Assembly (NCBI RefSeq): GCF_011745365.1
Contig: NW_024468916.1
Span: 3,145,630-3,209,629 of the forward strand
Direction of reading: 5' to 3'
DNA length: 64,000 bases
Origin: Cryphonectria parasitica EP155
Lineage: Eukaryota; Ascomycota; Sordariomycetes; Diaporthales; Cryphonectriaceae
In this document: positions 20,419 to 30,799 of the stretch, in pieces
How positions within the stretch are numbered: position 1 is the first letter of the stretch
Layout: each line of letters opens with the position of its first letter
Program-made: the position numbers and the translations under genes
Notes under the pieces: model-generated
What the model was told of the DNA's origin: nothing
The model's database searches: none
What the model saw: only the letters and a program-made list of their open reading frames with translations

Positions 20419-21483
20419 ATGTTGGGGAAGATCGCGCTAGAAGAGGCTTATGAGATGGTCGGTATGGAAGCCAAGTCTCAGCGTGAAGCCTCCTTCTATA
20501 TCAACCCGTCCGATAGGCACCGGTACATGAGCGCAATCAGCGATATCAATGACAAGCGCGTCAAGCTGGCCGACGAATACGGAATCGGTTATACCATCGT
20601 GTCTCTCACTGTACCTGGCATTCAAGGTATTTGGGACAAGGCCGAGGCCGAACGGCGTGCTACCGAGACCAATAACTGGGTTGCGGAGCAGATCAAGTCC
20701 AAACCCGATAAGCTGGGGGCCTTTGCTTGCCTTTCTATGCATGATCCTGTACAGGCAGCGAAGGAGTTGACGCGGTGCGTCAAGGAGCTTGGCTTTCATG
20801 GCGCCCTGCTGTGCGACTTCCAGCATGCCGGCCCTAACGGGGAGACATACCTGTTTTATGACCAACCGGCGTACGATCCTTTCTGGCAGGCTCTTCAGAA
20901 TCTTGATGTCCCTCTATATATCCACCCCGCTGCTCCCGCGGATATCATCTACGACAAACTATATGCTCAGCGCAAGTTTCTCATTGGGCCGCCTCTGTCC
21001 TTCGCCAACGGCGTTAACCTTCACCTCCTTGGTATCATTACCAATGGGGTCTTTGATCGCTTCCCCAAGGCCAAAGTCATTGTCGGTCATCTGGGCGAGC
21101 ATATCCCATTCGACTTCTGGCGTATCAACCACTGGATTGAGGACGTTGAGAGACCTATCGCATTGGAGCAGGGCTACGAAAGGATCTGCAAGCGAAATAT
21201 CTACCATTACTTCAAAAACAACATCTGGGTCACCACTAGCGGGCACTTCTGCACCCAGTCTTTGAAATTTGTAGTCGATGCGATCGGTGCGGACCGCATC
21301 CTCTTCAGCGTGGACTACCCTTACGAGACGATCGAGAACTGTTCTGCTTGGTGGGATGGGAAAGCCGAGGAGGTCAAAGATGCGGTTGGCGGGTTGGATA
21401 ACTACAGGAAAATTGGCAGGGAGAATGCAAAGGCGTTATTGAAGCTCGACAAGTACCACGACTCTGAGGCCCCCGTTTTGTGA
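20419..21483 (+). CDS. 2,3-dihydroxybenzoate/salicylate decarboxylase-like amidohydrolase
   Basis: One exon, 354 residues. The ATG at 20419 (MLGKIALEEA) matches the family start, and an upstream in-frame ATG at 20293 would only add an unrelated tail. This is an amidohydrolase-2 TIM barrel with its metal and catalytic set in place: E8 in ALEEA, H169 in YIHPAAP, H224 and H228 in GHLGEH, and D299 in FSVDYPYE. The family decarboxylates ortho-hydroxylated benzoates without oxidation, for example 2,3-dihydroxybenzoate to catechol in anthranilate and tryptophan breakdown. Length fits (about 340-350). With the salicylate-hydroxylase-like gene at the left edge it supports aromatic-acid breakdown. Related o-pyrocatechuate or gamma-resorcylate decarboxylases cannot be excluded. 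Confidence 0.9.
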   Translation: MLGKIALEEAYEMVGMEAKSQREASFYINPSDRHRYMSAISDINDKRVKLADEYGIGYTIVSLTVPGIQGIWDKAEAERRATETNNWVAEQIKSKPDKLGAFACLSMHDPVQAAKELTRCVKELGFHGALLCDFQHAGPNGETYLFYDQPAYDPFWQALQNLDVPLYIHPAAPADIIYDKLYAQRKFLIGPPLSFANGVNLHLLGIITNGVFDRFPKAKVIVGHLGEHIPFDFWRINHWIEDVERPIALEQGYERICKRNIYHYFKNNIWVTTSGHFCTQSLKFVVDAIGADRILFSVDYPYETIENCSAWWDGKAEEVKDAVGGLDNYRKIGRENAKALLKLDKYHDSEAPVL

Positions 21484-21821
21484 TCTAAAAAGCGATGAGC
21501 GTATGTTCAGATTAGCAAATTTCTACTAGTCTCCTAAATTCGGAGCTGGGAGTTCATTCGGACCTTTGTTCTCTTTTGTTTCCAGACCGCCGAAGCCCTT
21601 GACGAACTGATTGCCTTCTTTGACTTAAGTCCGCTCCCTGCTCAGCGATGAAATACACGGTCGCCTTGGGATTCGCTATACGCATTGTATAACGTTATAG
21701 ATTACATGAGATGAGCAGAGGGGTGTTGTATATGCGAGAATGTCAAATTGATATTGCAGGAGAAACTGACAAAATGAACATTAACATGAGTGTAAGACCT
21801 TGAAGAGACTTATATGGGTTG
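21484..21821. other. Intergenic between convergent genes
   Basis: 338 bases holding the 3' untranslated regions of the decarboxylase-like gene and the second transporter. Nothing else is seen. Confidence 0.4.
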
Positions 21822-23807
21822 TTAATGCACATATCTAAAGGAAACCACTGCATCCCCGCCATGGCCCACCTTGGACCCCGTCACCTGAGTATGACCTACA
21901 ATACCCCGTTCCTCTTCCTCCTCAAAGTTACTGTTCTGTTTCTTGAGATAGAATTTGATGTAGAGCGCCATGCCGGCACAAAGCAAGCATGCACCACTCA
22001 TGACCCCTCCACCAGCATAATATCTCGGAGCTTGATTATCCGGGAACATGTAGGCGGTATAGAAGTGTGCGACGCCAGCCCCCATAAAGTTCATGATCGC
22101 CAGAGCAGCTGCACGCTTAGCACGTGGCCGTGGCAGTGAAGAACTCACCCAGCTCACACACAGATTATAAGGCGAATATGAGCCCCCGGTCATCAAAAAC
22201 ATTGAGAAGTACCGACCACCAGTTGAAGGGACAAACATCGCCTTGGCATGTTAGTTAGCAAGACTTCGAAGAGGCGTTGTAGCGGGTGTCGTAATACTCA
22301 CAAGAAGGTTGCCAAGTAGCGCAAAGAGCATCGGAATTGCGATGTGATAACCACGTTCTTGTTTGCGTGCCGCATGAAGCGAAACAGCCAGGGACACGAA
22401 GAAGGCGAAGAAATACGGAGGTGACGTAAGGAGCAAGGTTGCGGTATCCCCGTAGCCCAAAGTTCCGACTATTGAAGGGAAGAAGTTGCTGAATGACTCG
22501 GCGGTGATGAGGGACATTTGCATGATCACAAACATGTACAGCTTTGGGTCGATGAGTGCTTGCTTGAGCCCCCACCAAACAGATTCGGGATCTTCATCGA
22601 TGATGCCAGCATTCTCCTTTCGAATTCGCCATTCCTAATGTTCAGAGTAATCAGTATTTTTATCTACTCAGAAACAAGACATGCTAACATACCGCAAAGA
22701 GTTGCATCTCTCTCGAAATAAGAGGATGTTTACTTTGGAGCGGATAATCTGTAAGAACTGGCAGGAAAAGGAGAGCAATGACTACAGTCATTGAGCCCTC
22801 AATGATAAAAAGCCATTCCTATGTTCCTCAGGTCAGCTTTCGCAGAGATAAGCAACTTCGACTACTTGAATACTCACCCACGAAGGTCTGCCAGCAGCTC
22901 CATCCATGTGAGCGGTAACTGGTCAACAGAACTCTGTCAGTATCTATCCCTTTGAGTCCAGAATAGACTCTGACGTACTTCCAGCGGCAATAAGACCCGA
23001 GAATGCCGTCGCCAACATGTTTCCTCCATAGAGGATGGCGATGCGAGGCGGTAGCTCTGCTCGAGTATACCAACAACTAAGTAGGAAAAATACAGCTGGC
23101 AAAAACGGTGCTGATATATGAACTTAGTAGACGTCACAAAGGAGATTTGGCAGGTATGAAATTCATACCCTCAACAAGTCCAAGAATGACTCTGATTGAT
23201 GCAAGCTGAGCAAAGTTTTTGGCAAAGCCTTGAGTTAAGGATAAGACTCCCCATAGAGAAGTAAGGAGACAAATGTAATAAGACCTATAAGACCTAGTGT
23301 CAATATTTTTGTTTTCATCAGGCGATCAGTAGACTTACGGGCGAACTTTGCCAATGATTAGATTGGACGGTACCTGAGTAATGCAATCTATCTTCCGTTA
23401 ATATCTTCGCCAAATCGCTATGCAAATATACTCACATCCCAGATAGAACATCAGTAAGCATGTGTTGTATTGCTCATCTGTGATACTCAAGGTTTCTGTC
23501 AATCCGGTAATCTTGGCACTGGCGATGTTATTACGGTCGCTAATGAGAGCGAGTGATTAGTGCTGTTTAAGTCATAGATATATAAAGGTGTAGTATTGAC
23601 ACACAGAATGTTTAAAAGAAACAGTACAAAAACCACAGGCATGACCGTGCAATCCAGCCTTCGCGTGAGGCGCTTATTCAATTGTTGCTGCTCATCGTGC
23701 GTGAGATGGGTGATCTCTTCAGGCAAAGGAAGATCGTCTGAGGCAAGGTTTGGTGGTTTGTCGTAGTGCTCAACACGTTTCTTTGGCTGAACAATCTTAT
23801 CGGACAT
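21822..23807 (-). CDS. MFS anion:cation symporter (Dal5/TNA1-like), intron-rich
   Basis: Nine exons join in frame to 507 residues: 23807-23605, 23539-23436, 23387-23339, 23284-23169, 23110-22979, 22918-22878, 22818-22693, 22634-22302 and 22241-21822. All eight introns are GT-AG and 48-66 bp. The joins rebuild the family pattern: RRLDCTVMPVVFVLFLLNIL-DRNNIASAKI, FYLG-YCITQVPSNLIIGKVRP, LGLVEG-APFLPAVFFLLSCWYTRAE, AGRPSW-EWLFIIEG and the late KRAAALAIMNFMGAG. The start MSDKIVQP (23807) is preferred; an ATG at 23852 is in frame. It is a second transporter of the same family as the one at 909-2732 but with a very different intron pattern, so the two are not a recent duplicate. It probably imports an organic anion used by the neighbouring enzymes. 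Confidence 0.88.
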
Positions 23808-25520
23808 TGTACAAATCTCTGCTAGCTGTGTGGTCTTATCGTATGAATTCAACGGTCCGCTTTCGTGTTCAGACAGCCGTTTTTAATGGAGGTACAAGGC
23901 GAAAGCCACACCATGGTCAGACTCTTCAAAAAGTAATGCGAACAAGTCAAAGGCCGAAAGCATCGGAAAGAAAGCCGATATACAGTAAATCGATTATCGT
24001 GTGGGGTATAAACGGAGTTCCACAGGAGGTGATGGCGTGCAGAGTTGCGGGGTAGCGTCGAGTGAGAACTTTTGTAGCTGACATACTGTACCTGTAAGAA
24101 ATACATGCAATGTCAAGGCTTTAATTTGGGTTTGAGTAGAAGCCCCCTCTTTGAATATCACCTTCCTCGGCTTAGTCGGACATTTCATACGATGAATATA
24201 AATGCTCTTTACCCGCGCTCCGTTCGCAGGTATACGATGAAATTTGAAGTAGAACTACCGGGCGGGTGCTACCTCTCAGCAAATGAATCTCAGAGTAAGG
24301 TTCTGAGGCATTTCAACTGTACCTGGAGTTGAGAAGAAGCAACACAATAAGGACAAGGACGTCGAAGCGCTTCATTGTTTTCGGCTGTACGCTCCTTGTC
24401 AAATTTTCTCGGGAACAAGTCCGACGTGGCGTCTCATGCGAAGTACGCACTACAATCCATGTAGCCAAGCTCCTCTCCACACAAATGGCAGGGGTTAATG
24501 CGGAGAAGTACTCCATTTTCCCCGTGGGGAAAAGAGCAATCCCAAGGGAGAACCAAATGCACACAACAACATTTCCTTCAGCATTTAAGATCAGATCTTA
24601 GTCTGCCTTCAGTGGTGCTACTGTATCTGAACATGGGTAGCTGGCTGCTTTGGATCACAGACAGTACGGATAAATATCTGATCCTGTAGTTTGGCTGGAA
24701 TGATACAGACGCTATGAGGAACATTATCAGCGACATCTGATGGACAATGTTGCAAATCTTCGGCAATAGCCTCCAGTCTATGAGTGGTCGGGCGAAGACT
24801 TTTGAGAACAATGAAGAAGAACAGATACATACTCAAGATACGAGCTCATCTTGTGGCGTGCATCAATATATCCCAACTCGTAGAATCGTGATTCGGCCAT
24901 TCCTCTGTACGTCTCTAGCCCTTCCTACAAGTCTGTCCTCCGCTCTGGTGTCACCTGTTCTTGAATTCGGCATCTAGTAATTTGCTGAGCTAGCGTATGT
25001 CTTCACCAGTTTCGGCTCATTAAGTTGTACGCCCAAAGACTCAGCATCTGCCTGGGGACGACATGGTTTCCGCAGTCAACAACAGCAGACAATCCATCTT
25101 AGTCGCGAGGTCGGACCTATGATCTGAGCTCTGGCCCCTATACTTGGAATTATCTGCCGGTACGTGCCCCGCGTCTATACTAACCTCTAAAATCAGTCCC
25201 AATCCTGTTTCACTACAAGACGATAATCCAGAATAAACAAGAACTCCTGATGCCTCCGAGTCGATAAGACATATCCTCAGCTTCAACTCCAAACACACCA
25301 TACCCAAATAGCAGAATCGCATAGAGTTGGGGAACTATGGATTCCCTTCTCATTTTTGCGTCAATTAAGCAGGACGAATTATGCAAGAGACACTGCAGTA
25401 ATGCGGAAATACGTAAGTACCAAGAAGGTCCAGACCATATTGATGGCATGTATTTGTTAGCAGTACAGCTACTCAAGTACCAGACGACTGTACATATAAA
25501 CTCAAGATAACAGCTTCGGC
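23808..25520. other. Intergenic, no gene recognised
   Basis: 1.7 kb containing the promoter of the second transporter and the 3' region of the hydroxyacid dehydrogenase. Short frames only; no family similarity is seen. Confidence 0.4.
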
Positions 25521-26588
25521 TTATGTCGGATCGGATGCTGCCTCAAATGCCTTCCTATTGACTGGAGTCAACGGTTCTCCAATGAGACTTCCATCGCCTC
25601 CAACAACGGCAATAATATTCTCCATGGCGTTGAGCTCAAAGTTGATGCGAGTGTTGAGCGCGCCACCGCCGATATGTGTTGTCAGGGTGACATTCTCCAT
25701 GGCTGCGAGTTTTTTCGAAACTTGTGGCTCGTGGTAATGTACGTCGAGCCCGGCAGCGGATATCTTGCCTGATTCAAGGGCTCTGATCAAAGCGTCTTCA
25801 TTTACCACTTGCCCTCTCGCAGTGTTAATGAGCCGTGACCCTGACTTCATCGCTGCTATCGCTTCATCGTTGATCAAGTCATAAGTGTGCGCATTCAACG
25901 GGGTGTGTATGCTGACACAGTCCGCAACTGCCAGGAGGCTGTGCAGCGTGGCATGGTATATCACGCCAAGCTCCCTCTCAGTCTCCTCGGAAGACCGAAC
26001 AATGTCATAATAGTGGATTTCCATGCCAAGGGCTGTCCGTGCCTTGTATGCTAGCTTCTTGCTGATGTTCCCTAGCCCGATAATTCCAAGCACATGACCA
26101 CGAGGATTGGCAGAGATGGTCGCGATGACCTTGTGTGTGGCGTCAAAAACCTCCGGATCGCAAGTTCGAGCCCCGAGCTGCGACTTAGTAAAGTTGCGAA
26201 ACACGGAGAGGATCATATACAGCCCGGTGTCAGATACAGCCTCGTCAGAAGCTCCTGCCCCGTTGGCGTACCAGATCCTTCGATGGCCTAACGCATCGAC
26301 GTCCGCCCAGTTGAAGCCCGCCCCAGCCGATGCGAAAACTCGGACCGAAGACGGGAGGAGCGATATCAGCTCATCATCCCATTGACCCATCTCGCCGCCG
26401 GTCTGGAAGTGTGGGCGGAAGATGGCTGAAAAGTTGCCATATTTTTTGTCCTTCAAAGCTTGAATGAACGAGGCACGGTCGAGCTCCTCGTTCTGCCTGA
26501 CGTCGAATCGCTTCAGAAATTCATCCTGGTAGAAATCTTTATTGTACTTGATTGCTTCACCAATGTGCAGCACAATTGGTTTCGTCAT
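25521..26588 (-). CDS. D-2-hydroxyacid dehydrogenase (NAD-dependent, mandelate/glyoxylate-reductase-like)
   Basis: One exon, 355 residues. The ATG at 26588 (MTKPIVLHIGE) is chosen over 26693 because the family begins there. The cofactor motif GIIGLGNISKKLA lies in the middle. The catalytic Arg is in NTARGQVVNEDAL, the Glu in HYHEPQVS and the His in THIGGG. The SAGAGFNWADVDA and GASDEAVSDTGLYMIL segments match the fungal group close to D-mandelate dehydrogenase and glyoxylate reductase. It reduces 2-oxo acids to D-2-hydroxy acids, or the reverse, in the cytosol. In this neighbourhood it could handle the 2-oxo acid or glyoxylate product of the aldolase; that link is inferred. Confidence 0.9.
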   Translation of the reverse strand: MTKPIVLHIGEAIKYNKDFYQDEFLKRFDVRQNEELDRASFIQALKDKKYGNFSAIFRPHFQTGGEMGQWDDELISLLPSSVRVFASAGAGFNWADVDALGHRRIWYANGAGASDEAVSDTGLYMILSVFRNFTKSQLGARTCDPEVFDATHKVIATISANPRGHVLGIIGLGNISKKLAYKARTALGMEIHYYDIVRSSEETERELGVIYHATLHSLLAVADCVSIHTPLNAHTYDLINDEAIAAMKSGSRLINTARGQVVNEDALIRALESGKISAAGLDVHYHEPQVSKKLAAMENVTLTTHIGGGALNTRINFELNAMENIIAVVGGDGSLIGEPLTPVNRKAFEAASDPT

Positions 26589-27939
26589 CGTGATGATTAC
26601 TAAAGCCGTTGGCTCTAGGGGTGCGAGCGGTGTTGGTGAGTTTGTAGATGATACCCTGGCACTTCTGCCTTGTACACTTTTAGGCAGGGCCACGTTACCG
26701 ATACAGCGGATGTCTCGTGCAATTCAATTTCATGGCTATTAAAGACCTGAGCGCGACCCGGCATATATGATGCCGGATGACGAGTGGCCGCAGGTGCGCT
26801 TTCGGAGAGCCGGAGAGAAGGCCGAAGGGTGGATGCTCGGCAAAACTCGGTCTAGATGTCTCGTGCGTAACCAACAACCCCCTCATACTATCTGTGGGAC
26901 ACATGATTAGGTTGGGATGTATTACTCAGTCCCACTTTCTCTAGTCTATTTGGTGCAGAAAATACGTTGGCTTTCAAGAACAATGCTAGGCAGGTCTGCT
27001 AGATCGCTGTGCATTTCAAAGCATGGAAACCTTACCGGTTTTATCAATTAGAACCCCAAAGGCGCGAGAACTAACTTTACTGCGTTCTGCCCAATGACTT
27101 CGTTTTGATGGTGAGTGAACAGTCTGTGCAGAAGCACAGGCAAATAGGCCCTACAAATACGAGTCCATTTCTCTTTCTCGAACTGCAAGTAGGATGCGAC
27201 GCCTGCAATGACTGAGTTTATGCACTTGGTATGAATATATAAAAATCGTTTAACACCCAAAGCTTCAATAGATTTCAGTGGAAAGTTGCAATGACATCCC
27301 CTTCCCTCTTTTCCCTATAGGTAGGAATCATGGTGAATCTTGAGCATTACCCCGCCAACCACTCTTCCATCTTTGTGTTGTTACTGAGAGAAAGAATAAG
27401 AACCTTCCCAAGCACGCACGCTGGCTAGGACACACAGCTATACCTCTGAAGGCCAACGGACCGGATCCGAAAAGCGGGAAGCAGATGCGTGTTTAGCCAC
27501 CGAGTCGATACAGTTGCGCCAGCTCACTCGCCAGCAGCACCATCGTGAGGTACGTCCAATGAAAGGTAGGAATGCCTTGGCAGTTTCGCGTAAGTTGAAG
27601 CCATGAGCTTGTCGTTCAAAGACTACCTCACAAACCCTTATGTGTCGACGACGTATAGTCAAGGATTGCTTTAGGATTAGGCTTCTGGGCAACCATTTGA
27701 GAAGACGTTGAGTGTCCAGAAGGTACTAGAGACTGTGGTGCGACTACTTCGGACCAAGTTGTGGTTGAGAAGCCCGAAGTTCCGCAGGTGAAGCTGTTGT
27801 CGGCAGCTGGCCAGCTGGGGCCCGACACGTTCAAGGGTGAATACCTGGGCTTGCAGGAGGATGAGACACTGAGCAGGATCGTGATCTTTTTCAATAAGAG
27901 CTTCGGGAGGCGGGGATGAACCGCCACCTAGTGTTTCTT
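26589..27939. other. Intergenic; possible decayed coding traces
   Basis: 1.35 kb between the dehydrogenase start and the Zn2Cys6 gene stop. Minus-strand frames at 27438-27927 are low in similarity to anything I recognise. They could be an unrecognised 3' exon of the regulator or noise. Confidence 0.35.
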
Positions 27940-30377
27940 CTATAAGATGGTAGGACTTAGATTATCTGTTGTTTCGAACACGTTCAGCCCTGTGCTCAGA
28001 TACATCAGCTCTGGAGCTCCTAGGCTCATGTTGCTGTCCAGAAGAAAATCAAAGTCCCAATTCAGCGAGATGTCGTTTACGGACGGCTGGTCAGGGATGT
28101 TGGAGCCGTTCTCTTCTCCAGTGCCAGTAAGAAATGCGCTCTCGCGTATTTGCGATATTGCCGGGCTCTGTAGCCTATCCACAACTGTTTTGAGACCACC
28201 GGCCATGAGGTGAATCAAGTGCCAATCTCCTACAGGCGTAGATCGATAAAGTACGACGAGTGTTGAGATCAAATCGATGACAATCGATTTCTCAATGAGA
28301 GATCCCCCATAGATCATGGCCAGCTTAGCAAGGAACATGCATGCAAAGCCAGTCATCGAATGTATGTATGAGGGCATGCCTGCCAATGCCGATCGGATGT
28401 CGGGGTCTGTTATCAGAAGGTTGATAATGGAGGTGGCTGCAGAGACCGCAGAGGACGCTGCCTCCAAGAAATGGGATGGTATGCACTCATTACGTAGTCC
28501 TCTGAACACGTGGGAGTAGAGATGCAGCTTCGCGAAGTGGAAATGCAACAGGACACCCTTTCGAGGAAAGCCGCCAATCTGATTATGATGGTCTGAGACC
28601 TAGTCAGTATGGCAGCCCGAGTCAGAAAAGTCCCTTTGTCTTCACAACATACCTGTTACGATCGCAGACCAGTGCCTTACCCACTGATCCAGCTCGTGAG
28701 CGAAGTTGGCGATCTGCATCGCATAAATTTGTGGGACTGGATCGCCCAGATCAGGCCCGAAAAGATCGCGGACTCTCTGTGTGATGTTTACCAGTGCGAC
28801 TTGACTGGCAAGTCGGGTGTCTTCCAGCGCGCTCGCTGGGTGAGACTTGTCTATGAAAGCCTTCCAACCTTGAATTGTGTAATCTTCGCGAATCACCGGT
28901 TGGCGTCCATACAGCATCGACGAATGCTGATCACATATATGTAAGACATACCATAGTCGTACATAGTCTGCTGAGTCCTCATTCCCTTCATTCACAGCCT
29001 TTCGGTAATGTCCCGTCAAGTTGAATTCGGCTGCTCGTCGTACTGCACAGCCTGAGACAACCCAGCTTATGTCAGAAAGCCAGTAAGATGCAATGCACAT
29101 GGCTCTCAAGTAGTCTGAGTCGATTTGGCGTTTGAAAATGGATGCAGCGAAGAGACGCCTAAATTCTTCATTGCAAACTAAATTGGAGATGGTAAGACTC
29201 ATTGCCACCCACATTAACAGTATCTCAAAGTCCCAGGCCACCTTGGCCCCAGACTTATGGCAGTATGGCGCGGAGAGACATCTGAGATTGGGACAGCTTT
29301 ACATACCTCCGTAGATAGCGTTACTTTCAGGATCATGTAGCGCTGAGACCGTGAGAACGCAGGCGGTAAGAAGTCGAGAACTTCTACGTAACACGTCCAG
29401 TGTCTCATAGCGACCACCAATCCTGTACATGAAAAAGTCCAGATGATCAATGTAAAGACGAAACAGTCGTTGGGCATCCTCAAGAGACAGATTCCCTCTG
29501 GCGACGAGGTCATCCACCTGTTTCACCGGTGGCTTCGAGGGACCCGCTTCTCTCTCTGCTGGAGAATGGAGCGCGCTCAATTTCGTTAAGTGGTAAACAG
29601 AGTCTATAGGCACCTTTGGAAGCTCCTGGTCGCCATCCTGGTCACATTCCAGAGATATCTCAGGAGAATTGTCGCGAAATAAGCCGGCCTCCTCGTGTGA
29701 TGATGTCTGTAGTAAGCATTTGGAGCTTCGTAATGTCGATAAGACGGGCAGATCCATTGCTTTGAGCACATTCTGGAGGCTTGTATGCATCATTTCCAAG
29801 TCGTGAACCATGGCCATAGTCGACCTATATGTTCAAATGCCATTGCATATCAGCTCGGATTCAGAGTGAATTTCATCGATAGATACGTGAGGGATGCACG
29901 AACTGTGACCTTTCGCTTATCAGCGTCTGCAAGTTCTTGTTGAGCACACAACCCTAAAATGGTGTAAGCTTCCCCTTCTGAGTATTGAAAAAGTAACCAG
30001 ATTTGTGTATGCAGGCGAGACTAATGCTCACAAGATTCTTCTCAACGCATCTTCGGCAAGGAGGGCCAGTGTTTTCATCCATGATACATTTAATCTGCGA
30101 GATGTCAGCAGTCTGCACGACTTGAAGCTAGAGCGTCTATACGCACTTTCTGCTTTCGGCAGGCAGCACATGCACGGATCTTGCGGGAAACGGTCGGTGT
30201 ATGCTGCGCCATCAATTCATTGCGAGCATGGCGTTGATGTCCTGCCGGCTCCGCTCTTGGCGGCGATATGGTGTCGTTACCGGATAGCTGTTGTGGCTGA
30301 ATGACATTCTTGGAAAACGTGGTTTCAGACTCGGATCCAAGATTTGCTTCGACCCAAGAACGCTTTCTTGCCGCCAT
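27940..30377 (-). CDS. Zn2Cys6 transcription factor with fungal MHR domain
   Basis: Six exons, 30377-30147, 30094-30032, 29953-29904, 29824-29307, 29177-28653 and 28592-27940, give 679 residues. The introns are 52, 78, 79, 129 and 60 bp. Two introns interrupt the zinc cluster. Joining them restores C70-x2-C73-x6-C80-x9-C90-x2-C93-x6-C100, which strongly supports the model. After it come a linker (NLQTLISERSQ, then MVHDLEMMHTSLQNVL) and the regulatory domain with EEFRRLFAASIF, RAMCIASYWLSD and the GGFPRKGVLLHFHFAKL segment. It is nuclear, binding CGG-type sites by family knowledge. It closes the catabolic region and may regulate it. The exon 3 donor (GTTCGT) was chosen because it keeps the family spacing before the DLEMM helix. 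Confidence 0.85.
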
Positions 30378-30799
30378 CTCTCAGGTTGCTGCAAAGTTCT
30401 GCTGTTGTGTCCTCGTTGGATGAATGTAGAAGAAAGTTGGAAAAGCATTCATAGAAGGAAACGTGGGGAAATGGAGCTAAGCATGGGGTCATACAATAAG
30501 TGGGTTATAAATGCGGGGTGAAAAAGGGGGTTTGTTTACAAAAGGTGATGCTACCGCAGCAAAAAAGTGGTGCCAAGGATGAGCTCTTATTATTAAAGCG
30601 CCGCCTTCAACAAGTGAGCACTCTCTGGCTATTGCAGCGTCGTGAGAATAATGACAATACATAGATTTGCAGCTAAAGACCTAGATCTATCGATTGGACG
30701 TAGGGAGCAGTAGCCTATCCGTCCGATCTCTACAAGTCGGTGCACGATACAGACAAGAGCACAAGAGCCGCACCCTTATTGTCACTCCGTCGCCGCCTT
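30378..30799. other. Intergenic, no gene seen
   Basis: 422 bases between the regulator promoter and the carboxylesterase stop. Nothing notable. Confidence 0.4.
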
